Assembly: GCA_900617975.1 (NCBI GenBank)
Contig: UZAE01001786.1
Coordinates: 1 to 11,506 of the forward strand
Length of the DNA stretch: 11,506 nucleotides
DNA from: Rodentolepis nana
Taxonomy: Eukaryota > Platyhelminthes > Cestoda > Cyclophyllidea > Hymenolepididae
Direction: 5' to 3'
The translations under genes were made by a program, and so were the position numbers. Position 1 is the first letter of the stretch, and every line of letters begins with the position of its first letter. This document shows positions 1 through 6,968 of this stretch, piece after piece. Below the pieces are notes generated by a model. That model saw nothing but the letters and a program-made list of their open reading frames with translations, was not told the DNA's origin and made no database searches.

Positions 1-153
1 GTGGTTTGGTGGGAATTTGTATATACTTAATCGTTGGCTAATGCTCACCTGATGTTGCTATACCATAGCTGGCTCAGGAAAGTGAATAGAGCTGCAGTAA
101 TTTCGCAATTACAGGTGAAATAAAAAAGACTGAATAAAAGTTTTCTACATATT

Positions 154-320
154 AATGATGTTCAATGGAAGCAAGAAGACGGCTAATGAATTGCTATTAA
201 TTAACTGCTATAAATGTACCCCCCCCCCACCCTTGGGGGAAGCTGAAGTCAAAGTTTAAGGACTAATGATAAATATCATAAAGCCTGCCATTTGAAATAA
301 ATAAATAAATGATGTTCAAT
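154..320. repeat. 13-bp target-site duplication around element A
   Basis: AATGATGTTCAAT occurs exactly at 154-166 and again at 308-320, abutting the start and the A-rich tail of element A. Length and position fit target-primed reverse transcription by a LINE. Confidence 0.8.
167..307 (+). mobile_element. SINE-like element A, plus orientation, shares only the 3' module
   Basis: A 141-bp insert lies between two copies of the 13-mer AATGATGTTCAAT (154-166 and 308-320), which read as a target-site duplication. Its last 70 bases or so (239-307) match the 3' end of the minus-strand SINE copies in this window. Shared blocks in order are GAAG..GAAGTCA, CTAATGATAA, TATCA, GCCTGCCATTTG and an AAATAAATAAAT tail. 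The first 70 bases, including a C10 tract at 219-228, do not match the other copies. This is therefore either a different SINE using the same 3' module or a rearranged copy. The A-rich tail immediately before the right-hand duplication gives the plus orientation. It has no coding capacity. Confidence 0.75.
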
Positions 321-783
321 TGTCAAAGCACCATTAAACTAATTATAGTTCATGTCCAGAAATAACTGTCAATCTGCCAGAACTTTAGTGCGCTAGTACA
401 TTGAAAAGGCTGAATTTGAGTTCAGTTTCGTCTTCTCCTTAAAGCTTTCCAACTCAAGTATTGCTGAAAATTTCCTTAAGAAACAAGGAAATTCTAAACA
501 TTTTCTTGGAACTTTTTAGATGAGGAACAATTGAAACAATATTTGGAAATAGCTGGAAAATATCTCTAAATATATATTCCTATTTGTGTAAAATGCTAAG
601 AATAAAGCGTTTCCTCTCTGCTGTTCACCAAATTAAATAGAAGTATTAATTTGATTAATCATGATCTGATGGATTTTATCTGTTTTCTTTAAGTTTTGAT
701 ATTTTTCTCACTTGGAGTCTCGCCTTGCTTGTGCTAGCACAAGATAGAAATTTTGTGTGGATGGAAACAATAAATTATTTCAA
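321..783. other. Unique AT-rich DNA, no gene seen
   Basis: No convincing reading frame, RNA gene or repeat was seen. The only structured feature is the 16-bp palindrome at 728-743, listed separately. Confidence 0.6.
728..743. repeat. Perfect 16-bp palindrome
   Basis: CTTGTGCTAGCACAAG equals its own reverse complement. It lies 41 bp before the left target-site duplication of element B. No function can be assigned; it could be a dimeric protein-binding site or chance. Confidence 0.8.
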
Positions 784-797
784 ATACATCTTAAAAT

Positions 798-1122
798 TAA
801 TTTATTTTTATCTAATGGCAGGCATTTTGGTAGTTTCATTAGCCCTTTAGGTGACTTCAGGCCTCACAGAGGAGAAGAAATATCAAAGTGAAAAAAACTC
901 GAGAGGGGGGGGGGAACAGAAGAGTGTTTCAAAGATGTAAAAGAGACAGACACAAAGGTAGAAAAAAGGTGAGGTGAGTACTGTGGAAGTAGTCGAATAT
1001 TACATACAGTGGGGTGATGGTAGTTAGAAGCCAGAAGTCAACTGTCGGTTAATAGACTTCTTGCCGTATGAGTATACGTTTCCCAGGGTGCACCACGTGA
1101 AGGTAAGTCTATTGCACACCCC
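798..1122 (-). mobile_element. SINE-like element B, full length with target-site duplication
   Basis: This is a 325-bp retroposon read on the minus strand. The 5' end is GGGGTGTGCAATAGAC at 1122 and the 3' end is GCCTGCCATTAGATA plus an A/T-rich tail near 798. It aligns almost end to end with element D (2755-3113), and with element C apart from an internal deletion. In sense order it has a structured head with ATAGACTTACCT, then CACCCTGGGAAACGTATAC, a pyrimidine-rich middle with TGTCTGTCTC, a C10 tract (G10 at 905-914 on the plus strand), then the 3' module AAGTCA..GGGCTAATGA..GCCTGCCA. I see no canonical Pol III A box; a weak B-box-like ATTCGAC-type sequence lies about 120 nt into the element. 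It has open stretches on its sense strand but is not expected to code for protein. Confidence 0.85.
1051..1113 (-). other. Structured 5' head of the SINE (stem with inner hairpin)
   Basis: AATAGACTT (1051-1059) and AAGTCTATT (1105-1113) form a perfect 9-bp inverted repeat. It encloses a second hairpin, CGTAT-GAGT-ATACG (1065-1078), and the self-complementary stretches GGTGCACC and CACGTG. In element C the outer stem is kept at 8 bp, and the inner stem changes to bases that can still pair through G-U wobbles. In element D the inner stem is intact and the outer stem has one mismatch. The minus-strand RNA would begin with this fold. Confidence 0.6.
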
Positions 1123-1136
1123 ATACATCTTAAAAT

Positions 1137-1495
1137 AGTTAACCGCAAAGCAGACCAAATACATTTGATAGTAGTAGAGCGAAAAATTTCCTACATTGAT
1201 TGGGGTCGTGTGCCATGGCGCATTAGTCATCGTGCCTGCCAGCCCCCCTTCAGAGGTCACGCTTCATTTCCCAGTCATCAATCCAGACACGCAACATTCG
1301 TTCGTACTGGTTATGTTAGAGGTTTGGGCGAACGGCTCTAAAATGCAACCCTCCGCTTAACTGAGGGGAGAAAAACTTTTTTCCAAATGGGATTGTTTAT
1401 TTCTCTAATTAGTATTATTAGTAGGAGCGTTTATGATGCAGTCTCTTACAAACAAGCTTGATTCGTTCTTCACTTTAGTCGCCCAAATGTGTAGT
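1137..1495. other. Spacer between elements B and C, locally GC-richer
   Basis: No gene was recognised. Roughly 1195-1375 is clearly richer in G+C than its surroundings and contains a small hairpin, CCCTC (1349-1353) with GAGGG (1363-1367). GTGCCTGCCAG near 1231-1241 resembles part of the SINE 3' module but is not followed by its tail, so I did not count it as a copy. Confidence 0.5.
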
Positions 1496-1792
1496 TTCCA
1501 AATATTTATTTATATCAAAAGACAGGCTTTATGATAATTTTCATTTGTCATTTAGTTGACTTCAGACTACACGGAGAGAATCACAGACGGAAAGGAGACA
1601 GACACAAAGGTAGAGAAAAAGGTAAGGTAAGGTGAGTACTGTAGAAGTTGTGGAATATAACATAAATTCGGGTCATATTAGTTTAAAGTGAGAAGTAAAC
1701 TGTTGGTTTATAGACTTTTAGCCATATGAATACACATTGCTCAGGGTGCACAACGTGGAGGTAAGTCTATCGCCCATCCCGAATTCCAAATA
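1496..1792. repeat. Candidate 9-bp target-site duplication around element C
   Basis: TTCCAAATA lies at 1496-1504 and 1784-1792. The left copy partly overlaps the A/T-rich tail. It is shorter than those of elements A and B, as expected if an older copy has lost flanking matches. Confidence 0.55.
1505..1783 (-). mobile_element. SINE-like element C, minus orientation, internal deletion
   Basis: Homology to elements B and D runs from the A-rich tail (TTTGATATAAATAAATA in sense, 1503-1519) to the head (ATAGACTTACCTCCACG in sense, ending at 1780). It is about 49 bp shorter than element B because the segment holding the poly-C tract is missing. It is more diverged than B and D; for example, CACCCTGGGAAACG reads CACCCTGAGCAATG. 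A 9-bp direct repeat, TTCCAAATA, at 1496-1504 and 1784-1792 is a plausible target-site duplication. The splice-donor-like GTAAGT on the plus strand at 1761-1766 is kept. Confidence 0.8.
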
Positions 1793-2457
1793 GTGTTTCA
1801 GGTTATTTTGCATTGCAAATAATTGGTGATAAACTAAAAATGAATTTTGGAAGGTTAAACATTAATAACTCATTAATTTCAAGGCAATTTTGATGAGGTC
1901 AATAGAGTATGCGTACAATTTTTGCAAGGCCATCTACTTGACTCTGAGGGGAAGAGGATCATTCATTTTGATTAATGCTAATTCTAATAAGAAACCAAAT
2001 AATTACTCTCAAGTATTACTTCCCATAATATCGAGGCTTAATAAATGGTAAATGGTAGGGGATTGGTAAGGTGCTGTGAGCAAAATCAAGGTACTAACAC
2101 ATTTTCAATGTCCAAATTCCCTCTTTTCGTTCCCCGAATTGGTGCTGCCAACAAGTCAAGTCATATTTTCAGGCTGTCAAATCAAAATCTGCAGTAAAGA
2201 AAAGGATCAAATAATAAATGCAATTTGAAATGATTAAATTCAATTGTCTTAATAATACGAGTTCCCAATTACAGTTAGATCATTTCAGCCTTGAATGACT
2301 TAAAAATTTTCTCTTGATTTCATCCTGATTAGGTAAAATATTCCAATGCAATTTAGAAAACATTATCAAATACTTTCTCGCATATTGAAGTTCAAATGGT
2401 ATTAGCTTTGCATATTTATAATTCAATCAGATAAGTTGTCTTGATGATGAAATGCTT
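1793..2457. other. Unique AT-rich DNA, no gene seen
   Basis: There are many stops in all frames, and no repeat copy or structured RNA was recognised. Confidence 0.6.
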
Positions 2458-2474
2458 CACAGCTGAGAGCTGTG
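2458..2474. repeat. Perfect 7-bp hairpin with 3-nt loop
   Basis: CACAGCT-GAG-AGCTGTG is a perfect stem-loop at the left edge of a locally GC-richer segment. It overlaps TGCTTCACAG, which also resembles a splice acceptor. Confidence 0.7.
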
Positions 2475-2572
2475 TCCCAGACACCTCCAAAGATGAACTT
2501 CACCGGCGAGAAGTACTCACAAGCGCCTTATTTGCCACTGGGATTAATCAAGATCTTCAATTGTAAAGTAAT
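2463..2572 (+). other. Exon-like or relic coding segment, unassigned
   Basis: This island of about 100 bp is richer in G+C than its flanks. One plus frame stays open for about 40 codons to a TAA at 2570-2572 and contains SCVPDTSKDELHRREVLTSA. The segment is preceded by an acceptor-like TGCTTCACAG. A second frame is also open from ATG at 2493, so the frame is not certain. I do not recognise the protein. It may be a terminal exon, a pseudogene scrap or a chance open frame. Confidence 0.2.
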
Positions 2573-2767
2573 ACTTTCTTAATAAAAGCATTTCAAAAAC
2601 TCCATATATCTCTTGTCCAAATAGTACCCTTGTTAAGTAAATGTTCTTGAAGTTAAAAGAAATTAGTCAGTGTTTCATTATTATTAAAAAGTCAATGGAC
2701 CGCTTTGTTCAAATAGTTTTGAATTAGCTACCTTTCTGGAATATGCACTGCAGACAAATGGCAGGCG

Positions 2768-2845
2768 TTTTGATAGTTATCATTAGCCCTGGAGCTGGCT
2801 TCGGGGTTTTGAAAGTTATCATTAGCCCTGGAGCTGACTTCGGGG
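2768..2845. repeat. Two tandem 39-bp units inside element D
   Basis: Both units begin TTTTGA and end TTCGGGG, and they differ at two positions (GATAG/GAAAG and CTGGCTTC/CTGACTTC). Elements A and B have a single unit, so this is a private duplication or marks a subfamily. Confidence 0.85.
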
Positions 2846-2927
2846 CTTCACAGCAGAGATAGGAAGGAACATCAAAGTGATAAAAAGTCGAGAGGGGGAA
2901 CAGAAGAGTGATACACAAGTGTAAAAG

Positions 2928-2944
2928 AGACAGACAGACAGACA
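2928..2944. repeat. Short GACA microsatellite in element D
   Basis: About four GACA units occur where elements B and C have only GAGACAGACAC. It is a local slippage expansion inside the retroposon. Confidence 0.6.
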
Positions 2945-3113
2945 AAAAGGCATAAAAAGGGTAAGATGAGTACTGTGAAGGGGTCGAATATGACAAATAG
3001 TCAGGCCATTGTAGTTTGAAGTCAGAAATCAACTGCCGATCAATCGACTTTTTGCCGTATAAGTATACGTTTCCCAGGGTGCACCACGTGGAGGTAAGTC
3101 TATTGCGCACCCC

Positions 3114-3823
3114 TGATTTAATAATGTCCTTATTCATTACTGAGACATATTGAAGATTTGAATTCTCGGCTATGTTGAAAAATCTGACTTTATCGAAAAA
3201 TTGGAAGTCGCGAAACGAGGATATTTCTTCAATTAATAACCCTTCTTACCAAATCACGCTCCTTTTAAAACTCGTCAGAGTTAAGTTAGTTTATTCAAAC
3301 GTCTTTGAAGAAATATTTTGTAGCTTTGTAGCTGACAATAATGGAGGATTCTTTCAAATGACGCATTTTTAACTATTGGAAAACAATTATTTTCCAGTAT
3401 CACATATGACAATTTGCATTTGAGGGAATTACGGAATGTTGACGCCCGATCTCAGTAAAATTCTATATCCAATTGTGTCTGAACTTGAACAATACTCCTT
3501 TACACATTCAATTTCGAATATAAAATGATCCAAATTGCCAGGAATTAATCTCAATTTTCTTTTAGCTGCCTTATCAATCCGTATATCTGATTTAATAACC
3601 ATTTCAACATTTACATTAGAACCAAAGCTATAAATACCTTAAGATTTTATTTCATTGACATTGATGTTTGGTCAATTACTAGTGGCATTTTCGAATTCAT
3701 CATACTGGCTCACATTGATAAGAAATTCTTCATTTTCTCATCTACACTTTACCAGTGCGACCTGCCACTTTAGACAAAATTATATGTTTCGAACTACCTT
3801 CCTCTACTATTTCCCTTTTGCAG
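3114..3823. other. AT-rich DNA without a recognised gene
   Basis: Two short plus-strand open frames occur (3172-3372 and the 5' part of 3655-3915). Neither shows a domain, a signal or convincing codon use. From about 3796 to 3823 the sequence becomes a pyrimidine tract ending in TTTTGCAG. Confidence 0.5.
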
Positions 3824-3915
3824 CCTTCAAATCCCAGCTCCAACGGAAATTAGTTCAAGGTCAAAGCCCCGGATCACGTATCAGTAAATCAGGTGGAAAA
3901 AGTCTGACATATTAA
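3796..3915 (+). other. Candidate 3' splice acceptor with short terminal-exon-like frame
   Basis: A long pyrimidine-rich run (CTTCCTCTACTATTTCCC..) ends in TTTTGCAG at 3823, a near-ideal metazoan acceptor. The 92 bp that follow are less AT-rich. They are open in the frame that needs a phase-1 intron, giving FKSQLQRKLVQGQSPGSR and about ten further residues before TAA at 3913-3915. Another frame is also open for about 20 codons, so the reading frame is uncertain. I see no matching donor exon and no AATAAA in the next 150 bp. A chance acceptor is the main alternative. Confidence 0.25.
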
Positions 3916-4324
3916 GATTTAGAGTCTTCCCTCAGAGTTGGGGAGATATACACTACTCTCTAACTTATGTTGTTAATTCAAATATGAATAATTAATTACA
4001 CTTTTATTTAGAAAGCAAAATCTTCGTCCAAATTGGCCAGTTATCAACAAACCAACAGAAGTATACATGTTAATTTATGAAGGATGGAGAAGGAGTATTA
4101 TGACTTAAACTTATAAAAGTCCAGCGGTATAAAAACACGAATTTTCTATCTTACTAATAAGGCGCCTAAGATTAGAAATTAGCGAAATTTGTTATCTTGG
4201 AAAATTATATTATTTTATTCTTTCCCGGGAAACATCCAATCATATTGTGCTGATTAGAGTCCTAGTGATAGTTCGTATCAGAAGTGTGACAGATGTTCTT
4301 AATCGCTCTGTGCATCACACCTCG
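3916..4324. other. Unique AT-rich DNA, no gene seen
   Basis: No coding frame or repeat copy was recognised up to the C11 tract at 4325-4335. Confidence 0.55.
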
Positions 4325-4335
4325 CCCCCCCCCCC
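4325..4335. repeat. C11 homopolymer
   Basis: Eleven consecutive C follow CTCG and precede TACCG. It belongs to the set of 10-11-nt C or G tracts scattered through this AT-rich window. Confidence 0.9.
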
Positions 4336-4444
4336 TACCGCATATTCCTTAATTAGCTTCACTAACCAATGAAATTTGAGCAAATGCCCACAAAGGAGCC
4401 ATTACGTAATGCTAGAGTTATTCCCAGGTGGAGGAGGTAAGGAA

Positions 4445-4462
4445 GGGTAGGGGAGGGGAGGG
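4445..4462 (+). other. G-quadruplex motif
   Basis: GGGTAGGGGAGGGGAGGG has four runs of at least three G separated by loops of 2, 1 and 1 nt. This is a textbook intramolecular G4 pattern with very short loops. It sits in a purine-rich stretch from about 4427 to 4463. Confidence 0.75.
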
Positions 4463-4900
4463 ATGCGTTTAAACTGAAATGCTGTTGTCCTCGTCTTGTT
4501 TACGTGAAAGATGAATTAAATTTAAAAGTGTTCTTAACCAAATAAATGAACACAATTAGATTTTACTTGAATAGCTTTTTGCTCTAGAGGCCATGAAACG
4601 TGTCTGAAAATGAATTTAAAGCAATCAATTCCCATTTATTAATATTGATATAAATAAATAATTTAAGTTAATTATTCCACTTCGAAACAAAATTTCCAAC
4701 CTTTTGAAGTACTTAAATAATGAAAACTAAGTATTTATTTCGTCCAATATATTTATTGACAACATTTTCTCAATCACATACATTTTCGTAACTTTATGTT
4801 ACATTTAATTTATCATTTTATGTTAAAAATGAAAACTCATATTGCTTTCTATATTATTTTTATTATTTCATAGACGGTGGATGACAATCACATCTGTCAA
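4463..4900. other. AT-rich DNA with a possible SINE tail at 4645-4660
   Basis: No gene was recognised. TTGATATAAATAAATA at 4645-4660 is identical to the 3' tail of the SINE copies at 1503 and 11469, here in plus orientation. The preceding 30 bases (AATTCCCATTTATT..) match the 3' module only loosely, so this could be a seventh-decade relic of the family or a coincidental A/T match. Confidence 0.35.
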
Positions 4901-4931
4901 TGCAAAACAAAAACAAGTTGTAAAGTGTGTC

Positions 4932-4953
4932 CCACCCCAAGGGGTAGGGGTGG
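4932..4953. repeat. GC-rich hairpin
   Basis: CCACCCC (4932-4938) and GGGGTGG (4947-4953) form a 7-bp stem with an 8-nt loop AAGGGGTA. An alternative CCCC-AA-GGGG pairing overlaps it. Confidence 0.6.
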
Positions 4954-4989
4954 TTGAGCATGGAAACCTAAACTTAGTTAAAATATACC

Positions 4990-5030
4990 TGTTTATTAAA
5001 AATTGGATTATGGGATATATGAGGTACCTG
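4990..5030 (-). pseudogene. Possible RT 'VPQGS..GP..F' block of a decayed LINE
   Basis: On the minus strand the frame reads QVPHISHNPIF. This retains V-P, S, and P-I-F at the spacing of the reverse-transcriptase motif VPQGS-x-GP-x-LF, allowing two missing residues. It lies about 160 codons after the FKSGD block at 5509-5523, which is the separation expected in CR1/L2/Jockey-type LINEs. Alone it would be unconvincing; the position is what makes it worth noting. Confidence 0.25.
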
Positions 5031-5436
5031 GAAAGCCAGTGTAATTGAAAAATGAATAACCAGATTTTAGTTTCATTTCAACACGGTATTTAAAATGTCT
5101 CAGAAATGTCACGGTTTCAAGAGGTTTAGTTTTTAAAGTCATTTTTTACGAAATCAAAGGCTGTCTGTAAATATACCGAATTTGGAATCTGATAAAATGA
5201 GACCACATTGTGAATAAAATCGATTTAATAGATTAAGTCTTAGTGGGTAACATTTGCTAAATGACTCTTAATGATAGCTGCTAAATAGAAATAGAAATAA
5301 ATCATGCCATTAAAAAATTCTGATTAGCATAAACTACTATAGCTATATTGAGTAAGATTTCTAGAAAGAAACTTATATTATTATTTGTGTATGAGTAATA
5401 AATGGCTCCTTTATGGAATTATTTTATGGCGATGAA

Positions 5437-5560
5437 ACTGAAATACTGAGCCCCGATAGGTGAAGAAATTACAATAATTTTATTGGGCTGGGTAGAAAAC
5501 GATTGAGAATCGCCTGATTTAAATATTGCCTTCACTGTTCTCTTCCAAATTCCATTCCAA
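5437..5560 (-). pseudogene. LINE reverse transcriptase fragment (fingers region)
   Basis: The minus-strand frame contains WNGIWKRTVKAIFKSGD. It matches the conserved start of the RT domain in CR1/L2/Jockey-type LINE ORF2, usually written P..WK.A.V.PIFKSGD, where the block leads into NYRPIS. In this copy the following residues read NKIIVISSP, a poor match. A shifted frame reads YRGSVFQF, which suggests a frameshift or small insertion at this point. The frame is open from 5619 to 5419 but has no further RT motif in frame, so this is a dead fragment. It sits on the same strand as the endonuclease fragment at 6849-6968. Confidence 0.5.
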
Positions 5561-5783
5561 AGCTGTTGATGATCGTTAAATTTATCTGAACACCAATTGA
5601 TAATATTGATAGGATGCAATTTTAACCTAATATTTTAATATATTGAATCAGATTGCTTACTTTAATCCGAAAATATTACAGGTGGATTTAATTTGCCTTA
5701 AAATTTGTTAATAAAATAACTCAAGCTAGTTTGTCAATGAACTCATCTACGGAACTGATGATGTCATTCCAGATAAAATTAGT

Positions 5784-5794
5784 CCCCCCCCCCC
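5784..5794. repeat. C11 homopolymer
   Basis: Eleven consecutive C are followed by ACCTTCTC. The tract lies inside the span of the decayed LINE. Confidence 0.9.
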
Positions 5795-6335
5795 ACCTTC
5801 TCATTAACCTATTCAAAAATAATCCTCCCAAAAAAACCAGTGGTTATTATCTATTGGTTAAATGCTTTCTTACGGTTAATAAGGCCAACTTCACTCTAGT
5901 CTGGTCACGTATGCTACAAACCCATTGCTAAAATCTGATTGGCTCACGGTTTTTTGTATCTCAGGCAAAACCCTATCTAGTAAATCCATTAAGGTAAGAA
6001 TATCAATTTAAATTACTTAGATATTATTTACAAATTTGATAGCTTGACTCAATTTAATTTTATTCACTTGGAGTTCCTGTATACCAATGTTAAACGAAAT
6101 AGATGAAATCTATTTCAAATTGCTAGATACTGAAATTTAAAGTGAGTTCATTTATTTTATGTTAACATTTTTCGATTGATCTTATTAATCCAATAAGCAA
6201 ATATCAGTGGAAAAAGAATGAAACTTATCTGATATATTGGGTAGGAGATAAAAATGTTAGGTCGCATATTCGCTTGGTAATGGAACGAAGCTCCCAGGGT
6301 TTACATCTCGCGGCCTAATTTATCGATCGTTCCCT

Positions 6336-6345
6336 CCCCCCCCCC
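6336..6345. repeat. C10 homopolymer
   Basis: Ten C follow TCCCT and precede ACACTTCACC. Like the tracts at 219 and 5784, it is followed by A then C. Confidence 0.9.
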
Positions 6346-6356
6346 ACACTTCACCC

Positions 6357-6525
6357 ATATTGATTTGCAGACCCACGCTTCACCTGATAATCATCACCGT
6401 TCGTCTTACCTTCCCTGGATGCCCTTAGGTCAAGGTATACTTCATTGGTTTGCCTTGAATGGTAACCTAGTGTGGCGCATTTTATTCTGATTTCCGAAAG
6501 AATGAATTTGCAGTAAAACTGAATT
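6357..6525 (-). other. Open minus-strand segment inside the putative LINE
   Basis: A minus frame of about 50 codons without an ATG stays open here and includes GYHSRQTNEVYLDLRA, then NGDDYQVKRG. It is less AT-rich than its flanks. It falls between the endonuclease and RT fragments. The G-Y then G-D-D spacing of about 30 residues resembles the YRPP...GDFN region of LINE endonucleases, but only weakly. It may equally be a chance open frame. Confidence 0.2.
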
Positions 6526-6848
6526 TACATTCCACAAAAAGGTTAAGACGAAAATGATATTTTGTTATCCTCGTGGAATTCGTATTGCGTCCTACAAAAT
6601 TTGCATAACTATTGTGGTATTTTTTAAAATCACATTCTATTATTGTTTGTCAGCACCGTGTCAAACAATTAGCAAAATGTTTTCCCCAGAACTAGGGTGA
6701 TCAATCAATAGGTGGCTAATGATAAGTTTTGAATTAGTTAAACTAAGCGTTGAATCGTTAATAACAGAAGCAACTGCTCGACTTGGGGTTGAGATGAGCA
6801 TTTGCATGCATTATTCATAGTAACAACAAAAATAGTTGTAGTCTTTGA

Positions 6849-6968
6849 CATTGCTATAATTTCTGTTTTGGCCAAAACTTCCATATCAACCTCTCGATCA
6901 GACAGAAGCTTTCTATCATTGCAGCAAGACCTGGCATTCCAAATCCCAATCGCCAGGGAATGACCCAT
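6849..6968 (-). pseudogene. LINE ORF2 endonuclease N-terminal fragment (APE type)
   Basis: The minus frame from 6968 reads LAIGIWNARSCCNDRKLL, then DMEVLAKTEI. This fits the opening of the apurinic-like endonuclease of CR1/L2/Jockey LINEs: a hydrophobic strand ending in N-A-R-S, then about 20 residues later D-x-x-V-L-A-L-T-E-T. N11 (6936-6938) and E36 (6861-6863) would be metal-site residues in an intact enzyme. The similarity fades after residue 40. The distance to the RT fragment on the same strand is about 470 codons, close to that in a complete ORF2, so both probably come from one insertion. Confidence 0.5.

Larger units (their letters stand above)
784..1136. repeat. 14-bp target-site duplication around element B
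   Basis: ATACATCTTAAAAT is present exactly at 784-797 and at 1123-1136. The two copies precisely bracket the repeat homology shared with elements C and D. This is the strongest boundary evidence in the window, and it defines the element as 798-1122. Confidence 0.9.
2755..3113 (-). mobile_element. SINE-like element D with internal 39-bp duplication
   Basis: This is a minus-strand copy of the same family, with its 5' end (GGGGTGCGCAATAGACTTAC) at 3113, the same nucleotide as in elements B and C. In the 3' module a 39-bp unit occurs twice (2768-2806 and 2807-2845). The homopolymer that is G10 in element B is only G5 here (2894-2898), and the GACA tract is expanded (about 2928-2944). The A-rich tail is missing: CAAATGG is preceded directly by ACTGCAGA. 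No target-site duplication was found, so the 3' boundary may have been rearranged. An unusually long sense-strand open frame (minus, 2724-3137) crosses the whole element. I read it as a by-product of the repeat and not as a gene, since part of the same frame recurs in element B. Confidence 0.85.

Noticed and set aside
2724..3137. 137-codon minus-strand open frame, and the related 78-codon frame at 1024-1260, as protein genes
   Set aside because: Both cover the sense strand of SINE copies and share residues only because the DNA repeat is shared. The frame is absent or broken in element C, and neither shows a domain or start conserved between copies.
3655..3823. 5' part of the 86-codon plus frame as a gene start
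   Set aside because: It reads through a probable polypyrimidine acceptor tract and shows no domain or signal. Only the part after 3823 has any support.
4421..4445. TTCCCAGGTGGAGGAGGTAAGG as a SINE head relic
   Set aside because: It resembles the antisense head with an internal gap, but the match is interrupted, purine-rich sequence makes such matches easy, and the flanks do not match.
6707..6726. GGCTAATGATAA as another SINE copy
   Set aside because: Only about 12 bases match the 3' module. Neither GCCTGCC nor the A-rich tail follows.
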